Assembly: GCF_000430525.1 (NCBI RefSeq)
Contig: NZ_KE387156.1
Location: forward strand, 107,094 to 171,093
Direction of reading: 5' to 3'
Origin: Prevotella corporis DSM 18810 = JCM 8529
GTDB lineage: Bacteria; Bacteroidota; Bacteroidia; Bacteroidales; Bacteroidaceae
DNA length: 64,000 nucleotides
Numbering within the stretch: position 1 is the stretch's first letter; every line of letters begins with the position of its first letter. Positions 38,193 to 47,422 of this stretch are shown here, piece after piece. The notes below the pieces were generated by a model. The model made no database searches. It had not been told where the DNA came from and was given only the letters and a program-made list of their open reading frames with translations. The position numbers and the translations under genes are program-made.

Positions 38193-39137
38193 TCATGTCT
38201 CCCATTCATAGGCATCGTAGCACAGTCCGCGTCCGCCGAAGCCTTCTTTTTGAAAGATGAGTGGCTCGTTGAGGTCGTGCCCTTCGTTTTCCGTACTCTT
38301 GCCGAAGTCGAAAAAACACTTTCTGTCTGCATACACTTCATTTAATAGATGGTCGAAGAGTAGGTCGAGGGCGCCGTTGGCCTTGCCTTCGGGCGATGCC
38401 GATATGTATTGGGTGTGGATAACACACGGGGTTTCGTAGATAATGGTTCCCCCAATGGGGCTGTTTGCGGAGTTGAAAGCCATGAAAAGCCTTATCTCTT
38501 TTGGGAAACGGGTCTTCAGCAGTTCCAGTTCGGCGAGGGTATGCACGGGTGCAACGTTGTATTTGCGATGAAGATTATTGTCGAGGATTGTCCAGAACTC
38601 GGCAAGCGCGTTGCTCTCCCTTACCGAGATGTTGTTTTTTTGCGCCTTTCTTATTCCACTTTTTCTACTCTCTGTGAACTTCAGGCGGTGGTCTAATAGT
38701 ATGGTGGATGAGACTTCGCGTCTGGTTATTGCCGCATGGCAGACGTTTGTGAGCGCATACAGGTCTTCTTCGGCTGGTAACCGATGGTAGATGTGTGGGA
38801 TTGCCTTGTAGAAACAGCGTTTAATGCCGTTTTCCGACAGATAGGAGTTGAGTTGTTTGAATGCCTCGCAGATGTCGGCGGTGGTTGCTCTTTGAGTCGT
38901 TAGCAGTCCGCCGTAGGTCAGTCCCTGATGCGAAAACAACACGTCGTCAACCTGATTGGCTGGAAGCAGTGCGTAGATCTGTTGTTTGCGGTAAAGAATG
39001 AGCGAATGGTCTGTGAAGCGGTCGGCATGATAGTCCATGTAGTTGCGGTCGAAAAGGAATGTTCCTTGTTTCGACTGCTTCATGAATGCGTTCCATTCGT
39101 TGGCTTGTTCCGGCCTGTATCTTCTTATTTCAAACAT
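38193..39137 (-). CDS. FemAB/GNAT-like acyltransferase
   Basis: 314 aa from the ATG at 39137 (MFEIRRYRPEQANEWNAFM). Resembles the GNAT/FemAB (Acetyltransf_6) fold: an N-terminal domain with FLFDRNYMDYHADRF, and a second with IGGTIIYETPCVIHTQYISAS then LDLLFDHLLNEV and FFDFGKSTE. It is embedded between the keto-isomerase and aminotransferase genes, so it may N-acylate the amino sugar in place of the usual hexapeptide acetyltransferase. It overlaps the preceding gene by 13 bases. Confidence 0.65.
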   Translation of the reverse strand: MFEIRRYRPEQANEWNAFMKQSKQGTFLFDRNYMDYHADRFTDHSLILYRKQQIYALLPANQVDDVLFSHQGLTYGGLLTTQRATTADICEAFKQLNSYLSENGIKRCFYKAIPHIYHRLPAEEDLYALTNVCHAAITRREVSSTILLDHRLKFTESRKSGIRKAQKNNISVRESNALAEFWTILDNNLHRKYNVAPVHTLAELELLKTRFPKEIRLFMAFNSANSPIGGTIIYETPCVIHTQYISASPEGKANGALDLLFDHLLNEVYADRKCFFDFGKSTENEGHDLNEPLIFQKEGFGGRGLCYDAYEWET

Positions 39138-39529
39138 TCGATATTGGGATTTACACTGCACAAAAGTTCTATAAAGGCTTTGCGGTTCTGTGGGGAAATC
39201 AGTATGTAGTCGCCTTGTCCGAAGTCGATGCGTAATCTTTTTAACGACATTGCGGGCGAGCTGATCGGGTCATTCGATTCGGCTATTCTGCTAATCTGTT
39301 GAATGTCAATGTCCTTTTTGATGATAATTCCTGCCCTTATCTTCAGATGTTGGTTCTCGATGGTGTAATAACAGGGAAGGGTCACGGCATATATGGCAAT
39401 AATAAATGCGAAAGGCAGAAGCAAGAACCAGCTGAAGTCGATAATCAATTCATATCCGATGAATAATACCGGCAATGCTATTACCACTATGAGCCATGCA
39501 TCTACTTTTGTGTGAAAGCTTCGTTTCAT
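39125..39529 (-). CDS. Small membrane protein with bacterial PH-like domain
   Basis: 134 aa: two close transmembrane segments (WLIVVIALPVLFIGYELI and FLLLPFAFIIAIYAVTLP) followed by a PH-like domain (YYTIENQHLKIRAGIIIKKD, then DPISSPAMSLKRLRIDFG, ILISPQNRKAFIELL), as in bPH_4 proteins. Function unknown. It overlaps the fdtA-like gene by four bases and the acyltransferase by 13, so it is translated with the sugar cassette although its role in it is unclear. Confidence 0.65.
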   Translation of the reverse strand: MKRSFHTKVDAWLIVVIALPVLFIGYELIIDFSWFLLLPFAFIIAIYAVTLPCYYTIENQHLKIRAGIIIKKDIDIQQISRIAESNDPISSPAMSLKRLRIDFGQGDYILISPQNRKAFIELLCSVNPNIECLK

Positions 39530-39948
39530 TTGTTCTCTGTCGCCATATAGTTCAGATAGTCGTCATAGTCGCGGATGTAATCTTCTTCGTCGAACGGGTC
39601 TTCGGCAAGCACGAGACACACCGCACCTGACGAGAAGTCTTCGAGCTTGCGCCAAATGTCGGTATTCACCAACAGCCCTTGATAGGGATGGTTGAGCAGA
39701 AAGGAGTGCCGTAGTTTGCCGTCGGTCAGCGTAACGGAGAACGAACCGCTGACGGCTATGATGAACTCGCGGCAATGTTTGTGAGCATGTCCGCCCCGAC
39801 TTTCACCTCCAGGAATGTCGTACACCCAATAGACGCGCGAAACGTTGAAGGGAATGTCCTTCATCTGTTCGGCTACGGTGAGGTTTCCACGTTGGTCGAG
39901 TATTTTTGGCAGGTCGATAATCTTGCCGATGGTGGGGTCGTCTTGCAT
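39526..39948 (-). CDS. FdtA/WxcM-like dTDP-sugar 3,4-ketoisomerase
   Basis: Cupin enzyme converting dTDP-4-keto-6-deoxyglucose to the 3-keto isomer, the step before transamination. 140 aa with family motifs RGNLTVAEQMKDIPFNVSRVYW, SRGGHAHKHCREFIIAVSGS (catalytic histidines) and LEDFSSGAVCLVLAEDPFDEEDYIRDY. Whether it forms the galacto (FdtA) or gluco (QdtA) product cannot be decided here. Confidence 0.82.
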   Translation of the reverse strand: MQDDPTIGKIIDLPKILDQRGNLTVAEQMKDIPFNVSRVYWVYDIPGGESRGGHAHKHCREFIIAVSGSFSVTLTDGKLRHSFLLNHPYQGLLVNTDIWRKLEDFSSGAVCLVLAEDPFDEEDYIRDYDDYLNYMATENK

Positions 39949-40083
39949 CTTGGCTTAGGAGTTAAATAAACATTGGAAGGTCAATGAGATTTGACCGATG
40001 TTTTTTCGGACTGTAAGTGGTTTGCGGAGTTGGAGAAGTCAGCGTCTGTAATTTCCCCAACTCCGCAACACTCTCAGATCCTT

Positions 40084-41232
40084 TTATCTGTTCCCGTACA
40101 TCATGTCGTAATACTTCTGGTAGTCGCCACTTGTTACCTCTGCTATCCATTGTTGGTTTTCGAGGTTCCACTTAATGGTTTTTACAATGCCATCGGCGAA
40201 CATCGTCTCAGGATACCAGCCCAATTCATTTTTAATCTTGGTAGGATCAATGGCATAGCGGGCATCGTGTCCGAGTCGGTCTGCAACATGGGTGATGAGA
40301 TCGTTGTTGATCCAGCTGATGTCGATGTCGCCATTGGCGTCCTTTTCCTGCTTTTTCAGCACCTTGCGCAGCTCTTTGTCCTTTTCCATCATGTCGTGAA
40401 TTGTCTGGATGGTGAGTTTCACGATGTCGATGTTCTTCATTTCGTTGTGTCCTCCAACGTTGTAGATTTCACCTTCGCGACCTTCTCGCACCACCATGTC
40501 AATGGCTTTGCAATGGTCTTCCACATAGAGCCAGTCGCGAACATTAAGTCCCTCACCATAGACTGGTAGCTTCTTGCCCGACAAAATGTTGTTGATAATC
40601 AGCGGTATGAGCTTCTCAGGGAAGTGGTAAGGACCGTAGTTGTTGGAACAACGGGTGATGCTGACCGGCATGTGGTAGGTGTCCCGATACGCCATGACGA
40701 ACATATCGGCACTTGTTTTGCTTGCCGAGTAAGGACTGTGTGGGCAGAGCGGAGTCAGTTCCGTGAAGTAACCATCAGCTCCGAGCGAACCATACACCTC
40801 GTCAGTTGATACCTGATGGTAGCGTTTGCCTTTCTTCCACGTAGGGTAACCTTGTTCGTCCTTGCCCGTAGTCCAAGCACGGCGGGCAGCATCCATGAGG
40901 TTCTGCGTGCCGAGAATGTTTACATTGAGGAAGAGTTGTGGATCCTCTATCGAACGATCGACATGGCTTTCGGCAGCGAAATTCACAAGAAAGTCGATGT
41001 CGTTCTCCCTGAAAAGGCGGTCGGCCAATTCACGATCGCGGATATCTCCCTTAACAAAAACACACCGTTTGTTGTCGATGTCGTCCTTGATGGTTCCGAG
41101 ATTGCCGGCATAGGTCAGTGCGTCGAGTACGATTACCTTAATGTCTTCGTTCACATACTTCTTGTGAAGCAGATACTTGATGTAGTTTGCGCCAATAAAA
41201 CCGGCTGCACCGGTTACTAAGTAAGTTTTCAT
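40084..41232 (-). CDS. rmlB: dTDP-glucose 4,6-dehydratase
   Basis: Forms dTDP-4-keto-6-deoxyglucose, the entry point of the amino-sugar cassette that follows. The 382-aa SDR-type enzyme shows the NAD-binding VTGAAGFIGANYIKYLL, STDEVYGSLG with the catalytic Asp-Glu pair, YSASKTSADMFVMAYRDTY (YxxxK) and NNYGPYHFPEKLIPL. It is somewhat longer than the usual ~350 aa, owing to an insert around residues 265-290. No rmlA is present in the window. Confidence 0.93.
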   Translation of the reverse strand: MKTYLVTGAAGFIGANYIKYLLHKKYVNEDIKVIVLDALTYAGNLGTIKDDIDNKRCVFVKGDIRDRELADRLFRENDIDFLVNFAAESHVDRSIEDPQLFLNVNILGTQNLMDAARRAWTTGKDEQGYPTWKKGKRYHQVSTDEVYGSLGADGYFTELTPLCPHSPYSASKTSADMFVMAYRDTYHMPVSITRCSNNYGPYHFPEKLIPLIINNILSGKKLPVYGEGLNVRDWLYVEDHCKAIDMVVREGREGEIYNVGGHNEMKNIDIVKLTIQTIHDMMEKDKELRKVLKKQEKDANGDIDISWINNDLITHVADRLGHDARYAIDPTKIKNELGWYPETMFADGIVKTIKWNLENQQWIAEVTSGDYQKYYDMMYGNR

Positions 41233-41252
41233 ATCTTTGTTGTTTGTTTATT

Positions 41253-41447
41253 TTATTTTAAGCCGTTTCTCTCTTCATATCGGTTGAACAGCGCCATAAC
41301 GGTTCCGATTATCACAGCCGCGATAATCTCTTCAAGCAACTCGTAGTGATCTTCTGAGTCGAAAAGCAGATGAAATGTTCCTCTCACAACGAACACTACA
41401 ACCGCATATCCCACAGCGTTAGTGAGAAACTTTCTTCTTTTCATCAT
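41253..41447 (-). CDS. Small membrane protein
   Basis: 64 aa from the ATG at 41447 (MMKRRKFLTNAVGYAVVVFVV), with one or two hydrophobic segments around an acidic SEDHYELLEE loop and a basic end. No family recognised. It starts 4 bp behind the phosphoesterase gene and ends 20 bp before rmlB. The start at 41474 would overlap the upstream gene. Confidence 0.5.
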   Translation of the reverse strand: MMKRRKFLTNAVGYAVVVFVVRGTFHLLFDSEDHYELLEEIIAAVIIGTVMALFNRYEERNGLK

Positions 41448-41451
41448 AGGA

Positions 41452-41961
41452 TTATGTTGTTTTTGTAGGTCCATTCAAAGTTATAACTTCACAATCGGTC
41501 ATTTTATTGCCCTCGATGGTCAGTCTTATCAGCGTCCGCTCCTTGTGCCAACCCTGAAGCCCCGCCGCACCGGGATTGATATGCAGCAGGTTAAGGGTCT
41601 TGTCAAACTTCACCTTTAGTATGTGGGAGTGCCCCGCAACAAAGAGATTGGGCGGCGAGGCGAAAAGCATGCCTTGCACCGAGCGGTCGTAATTGCCCGG
41701 ATAGCCGCCGATATGTTTCAGCAGTACGTCCACCTCCTCACACTTAAACCTTAGCACCTCTCTGTATCGAGCGCGTAGGTCGTAGCCGTCGCAGTTACCA
41801 TAGACGGCACGGAACATCGGCTTCATGGCCTCAAAGCGATCGGCAACTTCTAACGAACCGATGTCGCCCGCATGCCATATTTCGTCGCATTGTCCGAAAT
41901 AATATTCGTATTTGTCGTCCCAATGGGCATGAGTGTCGGATATAATGCCTATTTTCTTCAT
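41452..41961 (-). CDS. YfcE-type metallophosphoesterase
   Basis: 169-aa calcineurin-like phosphodiesterase (YfcE/MJ0936 family). Metal ligands are visible in IGIISDTHAH (Asp, His), EIWHAGDIGS, YGNCDGYD and FVAGHSHILK. The start at 41961 overlaps the stop of the cytidylate-kinase-like gene by four bases (ATGA), so the two are coupled. The physiological substrate is unknown. Confidence 0.85.
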   Translation of the reverse strand: MKKIGIISDTHAHWDDKYEYYFGQCDEIWHAGDIGSLEVADRFEAMKPMFRAVYGNCDGYDLRARYREVLRFKCEEVDVLLKHIGGYPGNYDRSVQGMLFASPPNLFVAGHSHILKVKFDKTLNLLHINPGAAGLQGWHKERTLIRLTIEGNKMTDCEVITLNGPTKTT

Positions 41962-42575
41962 ATCGTAGCCTTGATGAACTCTGCAATAAAGTCTTTCGTT
42001 CTTTCTATTCCGAGTATGCTTGCATCCACGCAAAGATCATAGTTGCGTGCCTCGCCCCACGTCTTTCCTGTATAATAATTGTAGTATTTGGCACGTTCGC
42101 TCTCACCGTTTTCAATCATTTTACGCGCTTCCTCCGCTGTGCAGTCTCTGCGTTCGCAAACGTTCTTCACTCGAAAGTCCATGCTTGCGGTGATGAAAAT
42201 GTTTATCGTGTCCTTGTTATCGCGCAAAATATAGTCAGCCGTTCTCCCCACAAACACACAGCGTGGATGTTGTTCGGCAGCTGCTCGTATGGCATCGCTT
42301 TGGAACTGATAGAGTTTTTCCTCAGAGAAGCCGCCGGCATAGTAACCGTTGCTGCCCAAGAGTGGGAGTTGAACGTGGAAGTGAGTTTTCAAGAATCCTT
42401 TCTGTTCGTCGTTCTGTTCAAAGAACTTCTCCGAGAATCCGCTTTCTTTTGCTGCAAGATTCAGTATCTCACGGTCGTAGAAATGGCAGTTGAACTCTTC
42501 TGCAAGTTTTTGAGCAATGATACGTCCGCCACTTCCAAGTTGTCTTCCTACATTGATGATCAATCTGTTTTCCAT
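41958..42575 (-). CDS. Cytidylate kinase-like protein
   Basis: 205 aa from MENRLIINVGRQLGSGGRII, whose P-loop variant (GRQLGSGG) marks the cytidylate-kinase-like family common in Bacteroidota rather than canonical Cmk. Other conserved parts are CHFYDREILNLAAKESGFSE, CVFVGRTADYIL and DFRVKNVCERRD. The nucleotide substrate is not certain. An upstream ATG at 42593 is possible. Confidence 0.8.
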   Translation of the reverse strand: MENRLIINVGRQLGSGGRIIAQKLAEEFNCHFYDREILNLAAKESGFSEKFFEQNDEQKGFLKTHFHVQLPLLGSNGYYAGGFSEEKLYQFQSDAIRAAAEQHPRCVFVGRTADYILRDNKDTINIFITASMDFRVKNVCERRDCTAEEARKMIENGESERAKYYNYYTGKTWGEARNYDLCVDASILGIERTKDFIAEFIKATI

Positions 42576-42600
42576 ACGGTTTATTTTAGGCAATGAATGT

Positions 42601-43959
42601 TCAGCTATTCATTTGTTTTTTCATTTTCTTCATATAAGCAACCATGATAGCAGAAGCCACGATAGCAGCAGCCAAATCGCTCATGGGTAGTGATGCCCAC
42701 ACTCCTTCTATGTTATAGAAGTGGGGGAGGACGGCGAGCAACGGAAGTAGGAACAGCAACTGACGTGAGAGCGATAGGAAGATGCTGATCTTCACTTTTC
42801 CGATGCACTGAAAAAAGTTGGTTATCACCATCTGACCGCCAATAATGGGAAACATGAGCATCATAACTTGGATGGCATCGATTGCCTGACGGATGAGTTC
42901 GGGATCGGTGGTGAACATACGTGCACAATAATAAGGTGCAAACATAGCCACGAGCCATCCTGAAGTCATCATTACCGTAGCACTGATGATGGCAAGTTTG
43001 ACGACACTCATCAGACGGTCAAACTGCTGCGAGCCGTAATTATAGCCGGCAATGGGCTGCATTCCCTGATTAAGTCCCATAGAAAACAACACGAAAACCA
43101 TTGCGATGCTATTGGCTATTCCGTAAGCTCCCACTGCCATGTCGCCACCATAGCGCACCAATTGATTGTTCATGAATATCACAATGATGCAAGCGCACGC
43201 ATTCATCAGAAACGGAGAGATGCCAATGGAGATGATATTCTGCACCAATTCTGCCCGGAGCTTATAGATTCCACGTTTCAGGTGGAGCAATTCCTTCTGA
43301 TTGGCAAAGATACTCATCTGCCAGCAGAGAGCCAACAACTGCGAAATCATGGTTGCCAATGCTGCACCTTTGATACCCCAGTGCCACCACAGGATAAATA
43401 CGGCATCCAAGACAACGTTCATCACGACGGTGAAGAGCGTAGCCGCCATAGCCTTCTTTGGTTTGGAGGCTGCTCTGAGAACGGCATTCATGCCAAAATA
43501 CATGTGTGAGATGACGTTGCCTGCCAAAATGATTGTCATAAAGTCGTGGGCATAAGGGAGGGTGTCGTCGCTTGCACCAAAAAAGCGCAATATCGGATCG
43601 AGGAACATCAGGCTGAACAATCCGAAACCTATGCCGATAATCAGATTGAGCGTGATAGTGTTGCCGAGTATGTTTTCGGCCGCATCGTAATCGCGTTGCC
43701 CCAATCTCACGCTGATGGTGGTTGAGGCTCCCACGCCTACCGCAGCACCAAAGGCAGCGGCAAGGTTCATAAACGGAAAGGTGATGGCAAGTCCAGAAAT
43801 GGCAAGCGGCCCTACCACCTGACCGATAAAAACTCGGTCGATAATGTTATAGAGTGATGCTGCCGTCATGGCTATAATGGCGGGTAGTGCATACCGTGCC
43901 AGAAGTTTCCCTACTGGCTCGGTCCCTAATTCCAGTGTCGCTTTTTTGTTGTCCATCAA
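42601..43959 (-). CDS. MATE-family efflux transporter
   Basis: 452-aa inner-membrane antiporter with about 12 hydrophobic segments and the MATE repeats (PAIIAMTAASLYNIIDRVFI, GASTTISVRLGQRDYDAAE, MGLNQGMQPIAGYNYGSQQ). Members export cationic drugs or metabolites with Na+ or H+. Substrate unknown. It starts with two adjacent ATGs at 43959 and 43956. Confidence 0.9.
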   Translation of the reverse strand: MMDNKKATLELGTEPVGKLLARYALPAIIAMTAASLYNIIDRVFIGQVVGPLAISGLAITFPFMNLAAAFGAAVGVGASTTISVRLGQRDYDAAENILGNTITLNLIIGIGFGLFSLMFLDPILRFFGASDDTLPYAHDFMTIILAGNVISHMYFGMNAVLRAASKPKKAMAATLFTVVMNVVLDAVFILWWHWGIKGAALATMISQLLALCWQMSIFANQKELLHLKRGIYKLRAELVQNIISIGISPFLMNACACIIVIFMNNQLVRYGGDMAVGAYGIANSIAMVFVLFSMGLNQGMQPIAGYNYGSQQFDRLMSVVKLAIISATVMMTSGWLVAMFAPYYCARMFTTDPELIRQAIDAIQVMMLMFPIIGGQMVITNFFQCIGKVKISIFLSLSRQLLFLLPLLAVLPHFYNIEGVWASLPMSDLAAAIVASAIMVAYMKKMKKQMNS

Positions 43960-44545
43960 TTCTTTCCCATTGTAGTTGCAAATGTACTAAAAAAAACTGA
44001 CACGTTTGTTTAATTTTCGCATTTATTCCTGTTCGACGATAAATTGCTTCTCATGTTCATCTCACTTATAATCGTGAGGAGGTTTGGTAAGCATGCATCT
44101 CGCAGTTGCCATCGCTTCCAATTTGTTGTGAGATACTTAGATTAACAATGAGTGGTCAGGATTGTAAAATAATTTCAGAATGTGGGTGCTGAAAGCTAAG
44201 TTCTTGCATTACAATAGCTTATCCTTTATGATATGAAAGGTGAGCTATTGTCATATAAAAGGTCATCTTTGCAATGTGAATTGTAATAGCCGTGAATTTA
44301 AAGGCTTATGAAGAGAAGGAAAATAACAGTTTTGTCAAGATTATTTACCATCCCCTTTTAATAAAAAAGATGATTTTATTCTTTGAAACAGCCATAGCTT
44401 CCACATCTTTTTATTACCTTTGCAAATATGATAAGGTGTGTAAAACTGTATGATTATCTCATACAGCACCTTTGGTTTATCAACCCCACCTAAAAGGTGG
44501 GTGGCAGATTGAAAGGTTGTGCTTTATCCAGAACATTGAAAAGAA
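43960..44545. other. Intergenic region with the xseA promoter and leader hairpin
   Basis: No gene is seen. TACCTTTG at 44415-44422 fits the TAnnTTTG box and gives xseA a leader of about 115 nt. This leader contains the hairpin CCCACC (44485-44490), loop TAAAA, GGTGGG (44496-44501). The region before 44400 shows nothing recognisable. Confidence 0.5.
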
Positions 44546-45841
44546 ATGAACAAGACACTTTCACTGTTTGAGCTGAACACGGTTGTTGCCGAACTGATAC
44601 AGACTGCCATGCCGCAATCCTATTGGGTTGAGGCAGAAGTGTCGGAGGCAAGAGAGAGTAGGGGTCATCTCTATCTGGAGCTGATTCAGAAAGAGGAGGG
44701 AACCAACACACCCATAGCAAGGGCTTCTGCCAAGTGCTGGAGAAGTACATGGAGCCTGATTGCTCCCTATTTCATGCGAGTGACGGGAACCCAGGTGCGC
44801 GCTGGTTTGCAACTCATGGTTCAGGTTCATGCCCAGTTCCATCCGCAGTATGGATTCTCGTGGATAGTGGATGATATCAATCCCGAATTTACCATGGGCG
44901 ACATGGCACGAAAGCGTCAGGAAATCATACGGCAGTTGAAAGCTGAAGGGGTGTTCGATTTGCAAAAGGAGCTGAAAATTCCCATGTTTGCTCAGCATAT
45001 AGCCGTCATCTCATCAGCGTCGGCTGCTGGTTATGGCGATTTTTGCAATCAGTTGGCCGACAATGAGCATGGCTTCGTTTTCACAACCGAACTGTTTGAA
45101 GCAACGATGCAGGGCGAACAGGTAGAGAGGAGCATCATTCAGGCCCTGAATGCTATCAACGGGCGTGAAGAGGAGTTCGATTGTGTCGTGATTATCCGTG
45201 GAGGAGGTGCTACGGCCGACCTTAGTGGGTTCGACACCTTGGCACTGGCCGAGAATGTAGCCAACTTTCCGTTGCCAATCATCACTGGAATAGGACATGA
45301 ACGCGATGAGAGTGTCTTAGATATGGTGTCGAACAGGCGGGTGAAAACACCCACTGCGGTCGCGGCTTTTCTGATTGACAATCTTCTTAGTGTGCTTTCG
45401 CTCATAGAAGAAGCGCAGACGGTGGTCCATCGGACTGTGAAAAACCGCATTCTGATGGAGGATATGCGAATCCAAAGACTTTCCTCTCAAATACCAGTTT
45501 TGTTCTCAATGGTGAAAACCCGTCACGAAGCGATGCTTGAGTCGCTCCTTGCGAGTTTGGAAAAGGGCATGATGGGGCTTCTTGCAGACTGTAATCTGAG
45601 GTTGGAAGTACTGAACGGTAAAATCGTTCCATCTGTCGAATGGAGGCTATTGCAGGAAAAGCACCGGTTGGAAATGCTTGCTCAGCGGGCCGAGGGACTG
45701 AATCCAGGCAGAATGTTGAAGCTTGGTTATAGCATTACTTATCACAAAGGGCATGTGTTGCGCAATGCCGCTTCGGTGAAAGGTGGAGAAGAGTTGACTA
45801 CTTTGTTGGAGAATGGCGAGATTAAGTCAGTTGTCAAATGA
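44546..45841 (+). CDS. xseA: Exodeoxyribonuclease VII large subunit
   Basis: Catalytic subunit of the single-strand-specific exonuclease VII. 431 aa with an N-terminal OB fold (YWVEAEVSEARESRGHLYLEL, GLQLMVQVHAQFHPQYGFSWIV) and the exonuclease domain (IAVISSASAAGYGDF, VVIIRGGGATADLSGFD, ITGIGHERDESVLD, HxxxPTAVAAFL-like VKTPTAVAAFLI), followed by coiled-coil helices. Slightly shorter than the E. coli subunit. xseB follows after 48 bp. Confidence 0.93.
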   Translation: MNKTLSLFELNTVVAELIQTAMPQSYWVEAEVSEARESRGHLYLELIQKEEGTNTPIARASAKCWRSTWSLIAPYFMRVTGTQVRAGLQLMVQVHAQFHPQYGFSWIVDDINPEFTMGDMARKRQEIIRQLKAEGVFDLQKELKIPMFAQHIAVISSASAAGYGDFCNQLADNEHGFVFTTELFEATMQGEQVERSIIQALNAINGREEEFDCVVIIRGGGATADLSGFDTLALAENVANFPLPIITGIGHERDESVLDMVSNRRVKTPTAVAAFLIDNLLSVLSLIEEAQTVVHRTVKNRILMEDMRIQRLSSQIPVLFSMVKTRHEAMLESLLASLEKGMMGLLADCNLRLEVLNGKIVPSVEWRLLQEKHRLEMLAQRAEGLNPGRMLKLGYSITYHKGHVLRNAASVKGGEELTTLLENGEIKSVVK

Positions 45842-45889
45842 TGGATGGGCAAAATCGACACGATTAATAAACATAAAACATAGAAGATT

Positions 45890-46078
45890 ATGAAGAATAT
45901 AAAATACGAAGAGGCCGTAAAGCAATTGGAGACAATTGTTGATAAAATGGAAAATGGTGATTTAGACATCGACTCTATGACAGAGGAACTCAAGAAAGCG
46001 AAGACGCTCATCAAGTTGTGTAAGAACAAACTTAAGCACACTGACGAGGAAATCAGGAAGCTACTCGAAACCGAATAG
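45890..46078 (+). CDS. xseB: Exodeoxyribonuclease VII small subunit
   Basis: 62 aa, helical, with the family signature YEEAVKQLETIVDKMENGDL and a basic C-terminal half. It binds the large subunit encoded just upstream. Length is normal for XseB. Confidence 0.93.
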   Translation: MKNIKYEEAVKQLETIVDKMENGDLDIDSMTEELKKAKTLIKLCKNKLKHTDEEIRKLLETE

Positions 46079-46165
46079 TAGGCTGTCATGATTCGGTGAA
46101 TTGTATTTAAATTCTATATTTTTATTTTTTCATCAGAATTTGTTGTGATTTAGTATTTATATTTG

Positions 46166-46173
46166 TATATTTG
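46166..46173 (+). promoter_or_regulatory. -7 element for ilvE
   Basis: TATATTTG fits TAnnTTTG and lies 38 bases before the ilvE ATG at 46212. Confidence 0.5.
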
Positions 46174-46211
46174 CAAATAATCGATATTTAACAATAAACA
46201 AGAAATATATT

Positions 46212-47228
46212 ATGAAAAATTTGGATTGGGCTAACTTGTCTTTTGGTTACATGCCTACAGACTACAATGTGCGCTGTTACTATCGTGATGGCAAGTGGGG
46301 AGAAGTCGAAGTGTGTTCCGACGAATATCTCAAACTGCACATGGCTGCAACTTGCCTACACTATGGACAAGAGGCTTTCGAGGGGTTAAAAGCCTACCGC
46401 TGTCCAGATGGAAAGGTGCGTTTGTTCCGTGTCGAGGAGAACGCTGCACGTTTGCAACGGACGAGTCGGGGTATTGTAATGCCTGAAGTTCCGACTGAAC
46501 TTTTTGTTGAGATGGCAAAGAAAGTGGTACGCCTGAATCAGGAGTATATCCCAACCTACGAGAGTGGTGCGACACTCTATCTACGCCCATTGCTCATTGG
46601 AACATCAGCACAGGTAGGTGTTCACCCCGCTAAGGAATATATTTTCCTGATTTTTGTCACCCCAGTAGGACCGTACTTCAAAGGTGGTTTCTCAACCAAT
46701 CCTTATGTTATCATGCGCGATTTCGACCGTGCCGCTCCTTTGGGAACAGGTACTTTCAAAGTGGGTGGCAACTATGCAGCATCGCTACGCGCCAACCAGT
46801 TGGCACATGAGAAGGGATATGCCTCTGAGTTTTATCTCGACTCAAAGGAAAAGAAATATGTTGACGAGTGTGGAGCAGCCAATTTCTTCGGTATAAAGAA
46901 CAAAACCTATGTAACGCCGTTGTCGAGCTCTATCCTTCCGTCAATCACCAACAAGAGCCTGATGCAAATCGCTGAGGACTTGGGTATGAAGGTGGAGCGT
47001 CGCCCGATACCCGAAGAGGAATTGGACACATTCGAGGAAGCGGGAGCTTGTGGTACTGCAGCCGTTATTTCTCCAATCTCACGCCTCGACGATATGGAGA
47101 CTGGTAAGACTTATAACTTCGGTGAAAAGCCAGGACTATGGTCAACCAAACTTTATGAAACTCTACGTGGCATACAGTACGGAACCATCGATGATAAGCA
47201 CGGTTGGACCACAGTTGTGATTGAGTAA
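46212..47228 (+). CDS. ilvE: Branched-chain amino acid aminotransferase
   Basis: PLP-dependent class IV transaminase linking leucine, isoleucine and valine to their keto acids. 338 aa with CLHYGQEAFEGLKAYRCPDG, the PLP lysine in GTFKVGGNYAAS, and DECGAANFFGIK followed by TPLSSSILPSITNKSL. It stands alone between xseB and trmB with its own promoter box and a terminator-like hairpin behind it. Confidence 0.95.
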   Translation: MKNLDWANLSFGYMPTDYNVRCYYRDGKWGEVEVCSDEYLKLHMAATCLHYGQEAFEGLKAYRCPDGKVRLFRVEENAARLQRTSRGIVMPEVPTELFVEMAKKVVRLNQEYIPTYESGATLYLRPLLIGTSAQVGVHPAKEYIFLIFVTPVGPYFKGGFSTNPYVIMRDFDRAAPLGTGTFKVGGNYAASLRANQLAHEKGYASEFYLDSKEKKYVDECGAANFFGIKNKTYVTPLSSSILPSITNKSLMQIAEDLGMKVERRPIPEEELDTFEEAGACGTAAVISPISRLDDMETGKTYNFGEKPGLWSTKLYETLRGIQYGTIDDKHGWTTVVIE

Positions 47229-47247
47229 AATATCTCGACAAAACAAT

Positions 47248-47313
47248 AAATTCGCAGCTCGTTAGTCAGTTTCCGGTCATAGGAGATGGCTAAGAACTGC
47301 GAATTTTCTTATT
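47248..47313 (+). terminator. Terminator-like hairpin behind ilvE
   Basis: Perfect 10-bp inverted repeat AAATTCGCAG (47248-47257) and CTGCGAATTT (47297-47306), then a T-rich tail. The 39-base loop is long for a simple terminator. Confidence 0.5.
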
Positions 47314-47409
47314 CTGTCTCTTGTTCCAAGTTACATCTTAAGGTGAAAGGTAAACCATCGACGAAGCATTTTTCGAGTAGCGGTGGGCCGAATTTCGATT
47401 TATTTGTCT

Positions 47410-47417
47410 TAACTTTG
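47410..47417 (+). promoter_or_regulatory. -7 element for trmB, five bases from the ATG
   Basis: TAACTTTG fits TAnnTTTG and ends at 47417. The ATG is at 47423, so transcription would start on or next to the start codon, suggesting a leaderless mRNA. Confidence 0.55.
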
Positions 47418-47422
47418 CAAAC

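Noticed and set aside
38145..38345. Small plus-strand gene next to the acyltransferase
   Set aside because: It overlaps the conserved end of the acyltransferase and has no convincing start or composition.
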